Assembly (NCBI RefSeq): GCF_026626665.1
Contig: NZ_JAPNKE010000002.1
Location: 5,185,168 to 5,249,167, forward strand
DNA length: 64,000 bases
Direction: 5' to 3'
Origin: Nannocystis pusilla
Lineage (GTDB): Bacteria; Myxococcota_A; Polyangia; Nannocystales; Nannocystaceae
Shown: positions 42,354 through 51,050 of the stretch, piece by piece
Numbering within the stretch: position 1 is the stretch's first letter
Layout: each line of letters starts with the position of its first letter
Position numbers and translations under genes: made by a program
The notes under the pieces: model-generated
What the model was told of the DNA's origin: nothing
Seen by the model: the letters and a program-made list of their open reading frames with translations, nothing else
Databases searched by the model: none

Positions 42354-44558
42354 ATGCATTTACCCACCCGCACTCTCTCGCTCCGCGCGCCTCGACCAGC
42401 GGCGCCCGTAATCCATTTGCTCACCTCTTCCCCTCGCGCGATCGCCCTGGTCGTCGGCGTCATCGTCTGTACCGCGACCCCTGGCGACGCCAGCGCCTTC
42501 CATTACGACATTCACGGCAACATCATCGACGACGGCCTCGGCTTCCTCAACCCCGGCGCTCGCAGCGAGATGAAGGACGAGCAGTTCTTCCTCGATACCA
42601 CGACCCTCCTCTCGTACAAGATCCACTTCGACGCCTGTAATTTCTCCAACGCGATCGGCGTGATCAACGATCACTACTTCGACGACATGTTCGCCGGCGC
42701 GGGCGGCGTGATCGCCGAGTTCGATCCGGAGGATCCCTCGCCGTTCGACGCCGCCGACGAGTTCGGCCAGCTCCTCCACACCCTGCAGGACTTCTACTCC
42801 CATTCGAACTGGGTCGAGATCGGGCGGACCGACATCCTCGACGGCGGCACCGGCGAGTGGTCGCCGCTCGATCCGTGGTCGATGGTCCGCAGCGACGTCA
42901 TCGTCATGGAGGGCGAGACCTTGCCGGACGGCTTCACCGCGTCCGAGGGGACCGGCTTCGTCCCGATCGTCACCGACCCGAACATCGGGCCCCTGTTCGG
43001 GCTCTACAGCGGCGTCGTCGACGGGACCACCGGCGACGAATGTATCGACAGCGTCCACTTCGAGCACGACGAGATGAGCAAGGACGAGGCGGGCCGGCCC
43101 GGCCACGAGGCCGCGCGCAGCCTGGCCGTCGACCAGACCCGGCACGAGTGGTGTCGCCTCCTTCACCTCCTCGACGACGAGTACGGCGCCGCCGGCCCGG
43201 CCACGGCCATGGGCCTGTGGTTGTCGAAGACGGGCTCGCCGCACCCGGCGGGGACGCCGTGCGCGGTGAGGCCCGGCGGCGCGCTCGAGATCACCGTCCA
43301 TGCCCTGGACGCCACCGTGCTCGAGGACACCGACGACTTCGGCGACGGCGAGATCAACCTGCGCACCATCCTCTTCACCCGCGACCTCCGGCGCTCGGCC
43401 CGTTCGCAGTCGCCGCGCCAGGTCATCGACGAGCCTGTCTCCGTCACCCCGCCGCCGGACGTCAAGCTCTGCGTCGACGCCACCGACAACCTCGCCCTCA
43501 CCATGCAGGGCTGGGACGACGACGACATCGGCGATCCCGGCGACGACGGCATCCCCGGCGAGATCGACGACCACGGCAACGACGACGACGAGGCGTTCGC
43601 CGGCGTGACCTTCGACCTCGGCCCCGCCGCCGACGCCGAGGGCGTCTACACGGACAGCTCCACGCACATCGACGTGCAGTTCCAGGTCACCATCACGCGG
43701 ACCGACGACGACGGCGACGGCCTCTCCAACTGTGAGGAGGTCGTGTTCGACACCGACCCCAACAACCCGGACAGCGACGGCGACGGCCTGGGCGACGCCG
43801 AGGAGGTCAGCCTCGGGCTCGACCCGAACGATCCCGACACCGACGACGACGGCCTCGTCGATTACGACGAGGTGTTCGTCTGGGGCACCGACCCGTTCGA
43901 GCCCGACACCGACAACGACGGCCTGGAGGACGGCTTCGAGGTGGACCACGACCTCGATCCGACCGACGAGGACACCGACGACGACGATCTCGGCGACGGC
44001 GAGGAGCTGCTCACCTACGGCACCGATCCGAAGGACGACGACAGCGACGACGACGGCCTCGGCGACGGCGCCGAGGTCTTCATTCACGCCACCGACCCGA
44101 ACGACGACGACACCGACGACGACGAGCTCGGCGACGGCGCGGAGGTCAACGTCCACGGCACCGACCCGCTGGACCCCGACACCGACGACGACCTGCTCGA
44201 CGACGGCTTCGAGGTCGCCCACGGCACCGACCCGCTGAACCCCGACAGCGACGGCGACGGGATCGTCGACGGCGCCGACATCGAGTTCATCGAGTCCGTG
44301 CTCGACGCGCTCCCGCCCGGCTCCTTCCAGTCGGGCGGCAACGAGAACGCCTTCTCCTCGCAGCTGAAGAACGTCGAGAAGGACGTCGCCAAGGGCAAGA
44401 TCGCCAACGCGCTCGCCAAGCTGGCGCAGCTGCGCAGTCACTGCGACGGCTGCGGCAGCGGCCCTGACGGCAACGACTGGATCGTCGACTGCGCCGCCCA
44501 GGCCGAAGTGCGGGCGGTGCTCGATCTCCTGGCCGCCAACCTGCCGCAGCTCCCCTGA
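42354..44558 (+). CDS. HET-C/zinc phospholipase C-like secreted protein with TSP3 repeats
   Basis: The protein has 734 residues. The N-terminal signal lies near residues 28-48 (AIALVVGVIVCTATPGDASA). The next 250 residues carry the histidine pattern of the HET-C/zinc-dependent phospholipase C fold: H50..H54 in FHYDIHGNI, KIHFDACN (H91), NDHYFDDM (H107) and LLHTLQDFYSHSNWVE (H142, H150). Residues 440-640 are about eight thrombospondin-3-type calcium repeats (DGDGLSNCEEVVFDTDPNNP, DSDGDGLGDAEEVSLGLDPN), each with the DxDxDG loop. The rest is a short helical domain with cysteines. It is probably an extracellular calcium-stabilised lipase or toxin-like enzyme; catalytic activity is not certain. 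Confidence 0.8.
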   Translation: MHLPTRTLSLRAPRPAAPVIHLLTSSPRAIALVVGVIVCTATPGDASAFHYDIHGNIIDDGLGFLNPGARSEMKDEQFFLDTTTLLSYKIHFDACNFSNAIGVINDHYFDDMFAGAGGVIAEFDPEDPSPFDAADEFGQLLHTLQDFYSHSNWVEIGRTDILDGGTGEWSPLDPWSMVRSDVIVMEGETLPDGFTASEGTGFVPIVTDPNIGPLFGLYSGVVDGTTGDECIDSVHFEHDEMSKDEAGRPGHEAARSLAVDQTRHEWCRLLHLLDDEYGAAGPATAMGLWLSKTGSPHPAGTPCAVRPGGALEITVHALDATVLEDTDDFGDGEINLRTILFTRDLRRSARSQSPRQVIDEPVSVTPPPDVKLCVDATDNLALTMQGWDDDDIGDPGDDGIPGEIDDHGNDDDEAFAGVTFDLGPAADAEGVYTDSSTHIDVQFQVTITRTDDDGDGLSNCEEVVFDTDPNNPDSDGDGLGDAEEVSLGLDPNDPDTDDDGLVDYDEVFVWGTDPFEPDTDNDGLEDGFEVDHDLDPTDEDTDDDDLGDGEELLTYGTDPKDDDSDDDGLGDGAEVFIHATDPNDDDTDDDELGDGAEVNVHGTDPLDPDTDDDLLDDGFEVAHGTDPLNPDSDGDGIVDGADIEFIESVLDALPPGSFQSGGNENAFSSQLKNVEKDVAKGKIANALAKLAQLRSHCDGCGSGPDGNDWIVDCAAQAEVRAVLDLLAANLPQLP

Positions 44559-44708
44559 TCCGGCGACCAGGCGGTGCGGGACCGGGCCCGGGCGCGCGGG
44601 CCGACGAGGCACTTCGGGGCCGCCCTGGCCCCCGCCGGGCGTCCAGCGACGTCTCGACGTCGGCATCGAGTACCATGGCGACCGCACCGACCGTCGTCCC
44701 GCGCACCC

Positions 44709-46391
44709 ATGACCCCGGCCGAACGCAAAGTCGTCATCGCCTCCTCGCTCGGCACGCTGTTCGAGTGGTACGATTTCTTCCTGTACGGCGCGCTGGCGGC
44801 GGTCACCAGCAAGCACTTCTTCTCGGCGGTCAACGACACCGCCGCGCTGATCTTCGCCCTCCTCGCCTTCTCGGCCGGCTTCATCGTGCGTCCGTTCGGG
44901 GCGCTGGTGTTCGGCCGCCTGGGCGATCGTTCAGGGCGCAAGCGCACCTTCCTGATCACCATCGTCACCATGGGCCTGGCCACCGTGTTGGTCGGCTGCC
45001 TGCCCTCGTACGCGCAGATCGGGCTGGCCGCCCCCGTGCTGCTGATCGTCCTGCGCCTGCTGCAGGGCCTGGCGCTGGGCGGCGAGTACGGCGGCGCGGC
45101 GATCTACGTCGCCGAGCACGCCCCGGCGGACCGCCGCGGCGAACACACCGGGTGGATCCAGACCATGGCGGCCGGCGGCCTGTTGCTGTCGCTCGGCATG
45201 ATCGTCGCCACTCGCGCCTCCGTGGGCGAGGACGCCTTCGCCGAGTGGGGCTGGCGCGTCCCGTTCCTGCTGTCGGCGCTCCTCCTCGCGGTGTCGATCT
45301 GGGTCCGGCTGTCGCTGGACGAATCGCCGGTGTTCCGGCGCATGCAAGCCGAGGGTCGGCTGTCCAAGGCGCCCTTGCGCGAGGCCTACGGACAATGGCG
45401 CTACCTCAAGCTCGGCCTCGCCGCGCTGTTCGGGATCATCGCCGGACAGGCGACTCTCTGGTACACGGGCCAGTTCTACACCCTGTATTTCCTCACCCAG
45501 ACGCTCAAGGTCGACGGCCTCACCGCGAACCTGCTGGTGGGCGCGGCGGTGGCCGTGTCCGCGCCGTTCTACGTGCTGTTCGGCCGCGTGTCCGACCGCG
45601 TCGGCCGCAAGCCGCTGATCGTCGGCGGCTGTCTGCTCGCGGCGCTGCTGTACCTGCCGCTGTTCAAGGCGATCACCCATTACGCCAACCCGGCGCTGGA
45701 GGCGGCGCGTCATTCGGCGCCGGTGGCAGTGGTCGCCGACCCGGCGCGCTGCGCCTTCCAGTTCAACCCGATCGGCGAGGCCGACTTCGTCAGCTCGTGC
45801 GACATCGCCAAGAGCGTGCTGGCCCGCAACGCAGCGAGCTACACGAACGTACCGGCGGCGCCCGGGAGCGTGGCCGCGGTGCGCATCGGCGGCCGCGAGC
45901 TCCCGGCCTTCGAGGGCGACGGCATGGGCGAGGCGGCGCGCGAGGCCGCGATCGCCCGCTTCGACGCGCAGATCGTCGCGGGCTTGCGTGACGCGGGCTA
46001 CCCCTCCGAAGCCGACCCCGAGACGCAAAACAGACCGGTCCTGGTCCTGCTGCTGTTGGTATTGAGCATCCTCTCGGCCATGACCTACGCCCCGGTGGCA
46101 GCGACATTGGTCGAGCTGTTCCCGGCGCGCATCCGCTACACCGCGATGTCGATCCCCTACCACGCCGGCAACGGCTGGATCGGCGGCCTGCTGCCGGCGA
46201 TGGCCTTCGCCCTGGTGGCGGCCACCGGCGACCCCTACGCCGGCCTCTGGTACCCGCTCTTCTTCGCGGTGCTCACGGTCGTCGTCGGCGCCTTGCTGCT
46301 CCCCGAGACGCGCGGCGCCGACATCGACGCCGACCGTGACGCCGCGCCCGCCACGACGGATCGTCGGACGCGCGAGCGGCGATCGTGCTGA
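44709..46391 (+). CDS. MHS-family MFS transporter with periplasmic insertion
   Basis: The protein has 560 residues from ATG 44709. The start SSLGTLFEWYDFFLYGALAA, the loop RPFGALVFGRLGDRSGRKRT and LRLLQGLALGGEYGGAAIYV are signatures of metabolite:H+ symporters of the MHS group (ProP/KgtP/ShiA relatives). Between helices 9 and 10 there is a polar insert of about 90 residues with two cysteines (CAFQFNPIGEADFVSSCDIA), likely periplasmic and possibly disulphide-bonded. The C-terminus has the usual FPARIRYTAMSIPYHAGNGW motif. The substrate is probably a small organic acid, betaine or proline; this cannot be fixed from sequence. The following gene converges seven bases away. Confidence 0.9.
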   Translation: MTPAERKVVIASSLGTLFEWYDFFLYGALAAVTSKHFFSAVNDTAALIFALLAFSAGFIVRPFGALVFGRLGDRSGRKRTFLITIVTMGLATVLVGCLPSYAQIGLAAPVLLIVLRLLQGLALGGEYGGAAIYVAEHAPADRRGEHTGWIQTMAAGGLLLSLGMIVATRASVGEDAFAEWGWRVPFLLSALLLAVSIWVRLSLDESPVFRRMQAEGRLSKAPLREAYGQWRYLKLGLAALFGIIAGQATLWYTGQFYTLYFLTQTLKVDGLTANLLVGAAVAVSAPFYVLFGRVSDRVGRKPLIVGGCLLAALLYLPLFKAITHYANPALEAARHSAPVAVVADPARCAFQFNPIGEADFVSSCDIAKSVLARNAASYTNVPAAPGSVAAVRIGGRELPAFEGDGMGEAAREAAIARFDAQIVAGLRDAGYPSEADPETQNRPVLVLLLLVLSILSAMTYAPVAATLVELFPARIRYTAMSIPYHAGNGWIGGLLPAMAFALVAATGDPYAGLWYPLFFAVLTVVVGALLLPETRGADIDADRDAAPATTDRRTRERRSC

Positions 46392-46398
46392 CCGAGTG

Positions 46399-47806
46399 TC
46401 ATGGGCGTGTCGCCGCGGCCAGCGGGACGTAGACCAGGACGTCGAAGTCCGCGGCGGGCGCGATGCCCGTCCACCCGACCGGGAAGACGGCGAACGAGGG
46501 CCGCCACGCGTACGTGAACGTGCGCGACCAGTGCTCGGCGCGCAGGTAATCGGCGAGCGGGCCAGCGGCGGCCGTGGCTTCGCCGACATCGAGGGCGTAA
46601 GCAGCGGGCGCCCGCAGGGTCGCCTCGAGGGTGCCGCGCGGCGCCGGCCGGACGGAGAAGGCCCGAAGCAAGCGAGTCTTGAACTGCTCGGCGCCGACCC
46701 AACCGCGGGTGTAAAAAGCGAGGAACTCGCCGGCATCGAAGGTGCTGTAGACGACGGCGTAGTCGCTGCCGAGGCGGGCCACGAGGTATTCGCCCATCTG
46801 CGGGCTGTGCGACAGGCGACCATTGGGCATGCGCGAGCGGGAGCGACCGACGTGTCCGTTGTGCGCGTGGAGGAGCACCCGTCCGTCGTCACCGAGACGG
46901 TCGCGGATCCACGCCACCGTCTCGGCCATCGCCACCTCGCGTTCGTGGGACACGGGGTTGTCGCCGCCCACGAGGGCGATGTCGACGCGACGTTCGGCGA
47001 GCCACACGAGCCGCTGCGCGACCTCATAGGTGTCGTCGCCTCGCCGCGCGACGATGCGATCGCGTCGCGCCGCGAGCATGGCGCGGAGCTCGGCGAGGTT
47101 CTCCGCGCGCGCGCGGCGAGCTCGGGCGAGCGGGTCCGCTCGAGATCGAAGCCCCGCAGCGGGACGACCAGGTCCCGCGCCTGCGGCTCGATGTCGGGAT
47201 CGACGTCGCCGAGGTAGTCCACGATCTCGGCGCCGCAATGGACGCTCATGCACACGTCGACGCCGACGATCCGGATCTGCCGCTCCGGCGGGACGTCGCG
47301 GTTGAAGTCGCGGATCCAGGTGAAGAGCTCGAAGGACTCTCGCGTCGCGCCGAGCCACCCGCTGGCGAGAAGCTTCGGGTCGGCGAGGTCGCGGTCGCGG
47401 ATCTGCGGGTCCGGGAACCAGCCGTGGCCGGCCCAGGCGTCGAGCGCGAGCGCCATGTTGAACGGCAACTCGACCGCGAGCACCACCGGCTGCTGCTCGT
47501 GCGCGGCGTGGACGACGAGGCCGTGGAGCAGGCGGCGGAATTCGCGAGTACCGTGGGTGCCCTCGCCGACGCCGATCACGCGCGCGTCGCGGACCATCGA
47601 CCACACGGGTGCCGCGGTCGGGACGGCGGCATCGAGGCCGACGAGCGGTCGAGCGCGGGCGCCGAGCTCGCGGGTGATCGCGGGCTGCGCGGAGGCCCAC
47701 GCGCGGGCGTCCGCCCGCCAGGGGCGCAGCCGGCGGCGAGCCACAGAGCCCCGACGACCGCGGCGGTCCGAACGCGCCACGAAAGCCGGGTCGTCGGGCC
47801 GCTCAT
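46399..47806 (-). CDS. Erythromycin esterase-family lipoprotein (two frameshifts)
   Basis: Read from ATG 47806: the lipoprotein signal LSWRVRTAAVVGALWLAAGC, then after a lost C (about 47748, C4 for C5) WRADARAWASAQPAITREL. The family core is RVIGVGEGTHGTREFRRLLH (conserved Glu and His), VLAVELPFNMALALDAW and ERQIRIVGVDVCMSVHCGAE. It continues, after a second break near 47112 in a GC run, as RVDIALVGGDNPVSHEREVA and VLLHAHNGHVGRSRSRM with the HAHNGH block. Members hydrolyse the lactone of macrolides or act on related esters; many homologues have unknown substrates. The lipobox places it on the outside, unusual for a resistance enzyme. It matters in view of the HflX-Mph fusion 12 kb away. Confidence 0.8.
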
Positions 47807-48081
47807 GCCAGGCCATGATAGCCGGCGCCGCAAGTCCGATCGAGCTGCGACCGGCGATCGAGCCCTCGTCCGCGCGATCAGGACTTCCGCCGCGGCACCT
47901 CGACCCGCCGCGCCCGGGCATCGTGGCAATCGAATCGCACTATGATCATAGTGCTCCGACCGACCGCGCGCGCCCGCGCGCATGAGCGGCGCTCATGGTG
48001 GTATGGCCAGGAAGCATTCGGCAAGCGCCCCGGGGTGCGTATCATGTCGCCACCGCCGCGCCGCCGGGGCCGCGCGAGGCC

Positions 48082-48728
48082 ATGCACGTGACGCATGACC
48101 TCGGATCCCCGCCGGCGGCGGCCAGGCCGAGCTGTTCGCCTCCGACCCCGCCCTGCTGTTCCCCACCGGCTTCGCGTTCGACCCCGACGGCGACCTGCTG
48201 GCCACCGACTCGTTCTCCGGCGCGATCTTCCACGTCGCCCTGGCCGACGGCGCGGTCACTTCGTGGAAGAGCGACCCGCTGCTGGCGCCGAACCCCGACG
48301 CGTGCGGCCTGCCGACGCAGTTCCACCTCGGCGCCAACGGCATCGCCCACGCCGGCGACCGCGTGTACGTCACCAATCTGGACCAGGCCTCGATCCTCGA
48401 GATCGCGGTCGAGGGCGACGGCAGCGCCGGCGCGCTGACCGAGTTCCTCGCCACGGACTGCGCCGCGCTGTCCGGCGTTGACGGCCTGGTCATCGAGCCC
48501 AATTCCGGCGATTTGCTGGTGCCGATCAATTATCAACAGCGCATCATTCGGGTCGGCGCGGACAAGCAGATCACGCCGCTGGCGGAGGGCGGCATCCTGC
48601 AATCGCCCGCGACGCTGGCCTGGGCGCCGGCCGGTGACGCGGTGCTGATCGCCAACGCGGCGTTCGAGGCGACGACCATGGACCCGGCGACCGCGCTCCC
48701 GGTGATCCTGTCGCTGCCGATCGAGTGA
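48082..48728 (+). pseudogene. Truncated SMP-30/NHL-like beta-propeller (one frameshift)
   Basis: From about 48099 the frame encodes propeller strands (ELFASDPALLFPTGFAFDPD, GDLLATDSFSGAIFHVALAD, GIAHAGDRVYVTNLDQASIL, LLVPINYQQRIIRVGADKQI) ending at 48728. ATG 48082 is the nearest start after adding a C at 48107-48110 (MHVTHDLGSPAGGGQAELFA). No signal peptide precedes it, and only four to five blades are present, so the 5' part is probably lost. Function unknown. A small remnant of the same type of protein lies at 62882. Confidence 0.5.
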
Positions 48729-48736
48729 CGCGCGCG

Positions 48737-49250
48737 TCAGCCGGGCTCGCGCAGGACGGATTCGACCTGTCCGCGGAGCCATGTGTGCGCCGGGTCGCGC
48801 TCGAACCGCTCATGCCAGACCATGTCGATGACGAACGGCGCCAGCGCGACCGGCGGCGTCAACAGCTGCAGCGGATAGTCCGGGCGCATGACCTTGACAC
48901 CGCGCGCCGTGGGGCTGGCGGCCGCGCTGCGGCGGGGGATCGAGCAATTGCAGCGCGCCCTCGGCGACGGGCCCGTGTTCGCGCCGGAGACCGCCACTCG
49001 CACCTTCGTCCTCACCATGGGCGACTTCCTGGCCGTCCACCTCATGCCGCGCCTGCTCGCGCGCCTGCGGGTCGGCGCGGCCCGCCTTGCCGCGAATGAG
49101 CAGCTCGCGCAGCTGCGCGAGGTGGTGGCTCATCGCCGACTGGGTGATGTGCAGCCGCCGCGCCGCGCGGGTGACGTTGCCCTCCTGCAGCAGGGCGTCG
49201 AGCGCCAGCAGCAGGTTGAGGTCGAACGCCGACAGCCGCAGCTCGCTCAT
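48737..49250 (-). pseudogene. LysR-family regulator scrambled by an internal inversion
   Basis: Three pieces of one LysR protein are present but not collinear. The HTH (SAFDLNLLLALDALLQEGNV, TRAARRLHITQSAMSHHLAQ) is on the minus strand from ATG 49250 to about 49090. The next region (GRMTLTPRAVGLAAALRRGI, FVLTMGDFLAVHLMPRLLAR) is on the plus strand from about 48885 to 49080. The C-terminal end (LLTPPVALAPFVIDMVWHER, FERDPAHTWLRGQVESVL) is on the minus strand again, to the stop at 48737. About 120 residues of the effector domain are missing. The two junctions fit an inversion of about 200 bp plus a deletion. TAGGAT eight bases before ATG 49250 is still a good promoter. Confidence 0.7.
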
Positions 49251-49624
49251 CGCCGCCCATCCTAACACACCGCTCTGCTGCACCGGATAAGATGCCCCAT
49301 GAGACAGGCGCAGATCCGCCTCGGCCCGAAGCTCACGGCGACTCCGATGTTTCGCCCACCGACGAATCACGGCCGGCGCGGACGATCGCCGCTCACGCAT
49401 TCCGGCGGCACGCAACACCGTCCAGCTCGTCACGCGAGCGAGACGGATCGACCCTCCTCGAGCTCCCGCTCGCAAGCCGTCGCCGCCCCCGACCCTCGGG
49501 TGAAGACAACGTGAAAGGCGAACGAGCGATCTCGCGCGACGCTTTCTCGCAACGGATCGAGTCGCTCTCGTTACTACCGGCGAACGAAGCCTCACGGCCA
49601 TCGCTGCGCGCTTCGATCGACGTC
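49251..49624. other. Intergenic, nothing recognised beyond the LysR promoter
   Basis: Only the minus-strand TAGGAT near 49259-49264 is notable. No gene-like frame or repeat. Confidence 0.4.
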
Positions 49625-51018
49625 ATGAACTTCCCCTGCCAGCGCTGCCGCGCCCCCTCATCGTCCCGGACCAGGCCGCTCAGCTCGGCGGGCTCTTCAC
49701 CTGCCCCAAATGTGGAACCGTGACGACCGTAGCGCCGATGGCCCTGGCCCCACAGGCCCGGCCGCAAGCCCGCGGGGCTGCGCCGAAGGCCCCGCTGCAT
49801 CCGTTCGTCCGCTTCCTGTTGATCGTCCTGGGCGTCATGGTGGGCAGCGCCGTCCTCGCCACGCACGCACCCGTCGCCGCGATCGTCCTCGGGGCAGGAT
49901 TCACTGCGTTGGCCGCGCTTTATGTGGCCAAGGCCGACGTGCGTCGCCATATCGACGGCGTCTTCGGGCTGCAGGCCAGGCGACAGACGGACAAGCTCCT
50001 CGTGGCGATCGTCGGCGGCGCGTGGTCGTTCTTCGCCCTGTTCATGTTCGGCGCCTGGGTCGCCTCCGGCGGCCCGGAGAAGGCCGAGGCGGAGAAGCAA
50101 GCGCGAGCCGCCGCGGAGCGGCGCGCGAGCGAGGCGAAGGCGCAGCAGGAGGCCGCGGCGCGGGCGTCTCAGGCCGAAGCCAAGCTGAACGAGGCCGAGG
50201 CCTTGCTCGGCGCCGGCCAGCTCGCGCAGGCCCAGCAGGCCACGGAGCAGGCGAAGACGCTGGGCGCCTCCACCGATCCCAGGGCCGCCGAACTGCAGCA
50301 ACGGGTCGACGAGACCGTCCATCGCCAGGCCCAAGCGACCCTTCCGGCCCGGCACGTGGCCATCGCCGACAAGGCGCAGAGCGGCGCGTGGAGCGAGGCG
50401 CGTGGCCTGTGCGAAGAGGCGCGGGCGATCGATCCGGAGCACCCCCAGATCAAGGCCACGTGCGCCGAAGTGGACGCCGAGCTGCGAAAACTCGACGTCG
50501 GGGCGTGGATCGCCGAGGCCAACCGCGCGGCCGCAGAGCAATGTGACACTCCGCTGGCGATCGGCGAGGCATGGAAGCACCTCCGGCAGGTCGGACCCGC
50601 GGACTCTGGCTTCAAAGACGCGAAAAAGGCGGCAGCGAAGCTGGAGAAGTGTCGCAAGAGCGCCGAACGCACGCTGGGCAAGGCGCTGCGCGACCTCATG
50701 ATCACGCAACGGACCGAATGGGCGCAGCGCTACGAGACGCAGCTACTCGACTCCGGCCTCGACGTGCGCGTCAGCCTCCTCGGCAAGTACAAGGACATGG
50801 TCAAGATCCGCTGGGTCCTGCTGGGCCGCGCGACCGTCCATCAGCTCACCAAGGACGGCGAGATGTTGCAGGAGCTGCAAAAGATCGGGTTCAAACGCGT
50901 GACGTTCTCGGACGGCTACTTCGAATCGTGGTACTTCGATCTCGAGCCCGCGGACGAGGCCAACGGGGGAGCGGCCGCGCTGCGCGGCGTCGGCCTCGAG
51001 CGGCCGATCCGGCTGTAG
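49625..51018 (+). CDS. Zinc-ribbon membrane protein with coiled coil, start of the STAND/CHAT locus (one frameshift)
   Basis: The true start is ATG 49625: MNFPCQRCRAPLIVPDQAAQ and GLFTCPKCGTVTTVAP form a zinc ribbon (CxxC..CxxC). It is joined to the rest by adding a C to the C5 run near 49652-49657. Three hydrophobic helices follow (FLLIVLGVMVGSAVLA, VAAIVLGAGFTALAALYVA, LLVAIVGGAWSFFALFMFG), then an Ala/Glu/Lys/Gln-rich coiled coil (EKAEAEKQARAAAERRASEA), and a C-terminal domain ending VTFSDGYFESWYFDLEP. It precedes the STAND gene by 32 bases on the same strand and is probably co-transcribed, so it could be a membrane effector or anchor of that locus. No known family for the C-terminal domain. 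Confidence 0.65.
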
Positions 51019-51050
51019 GACGATCCACTCTACCGCATTGCGTGCAAGTG

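Noticed and set aside
42360..44816. An 818-codon minus-strand frame opposite the HET-C/TSP3 gene
   Set aside because: High-GC shadow of the DxDxDG codons; the plus strand has a signal peptide, ligands and repeats.
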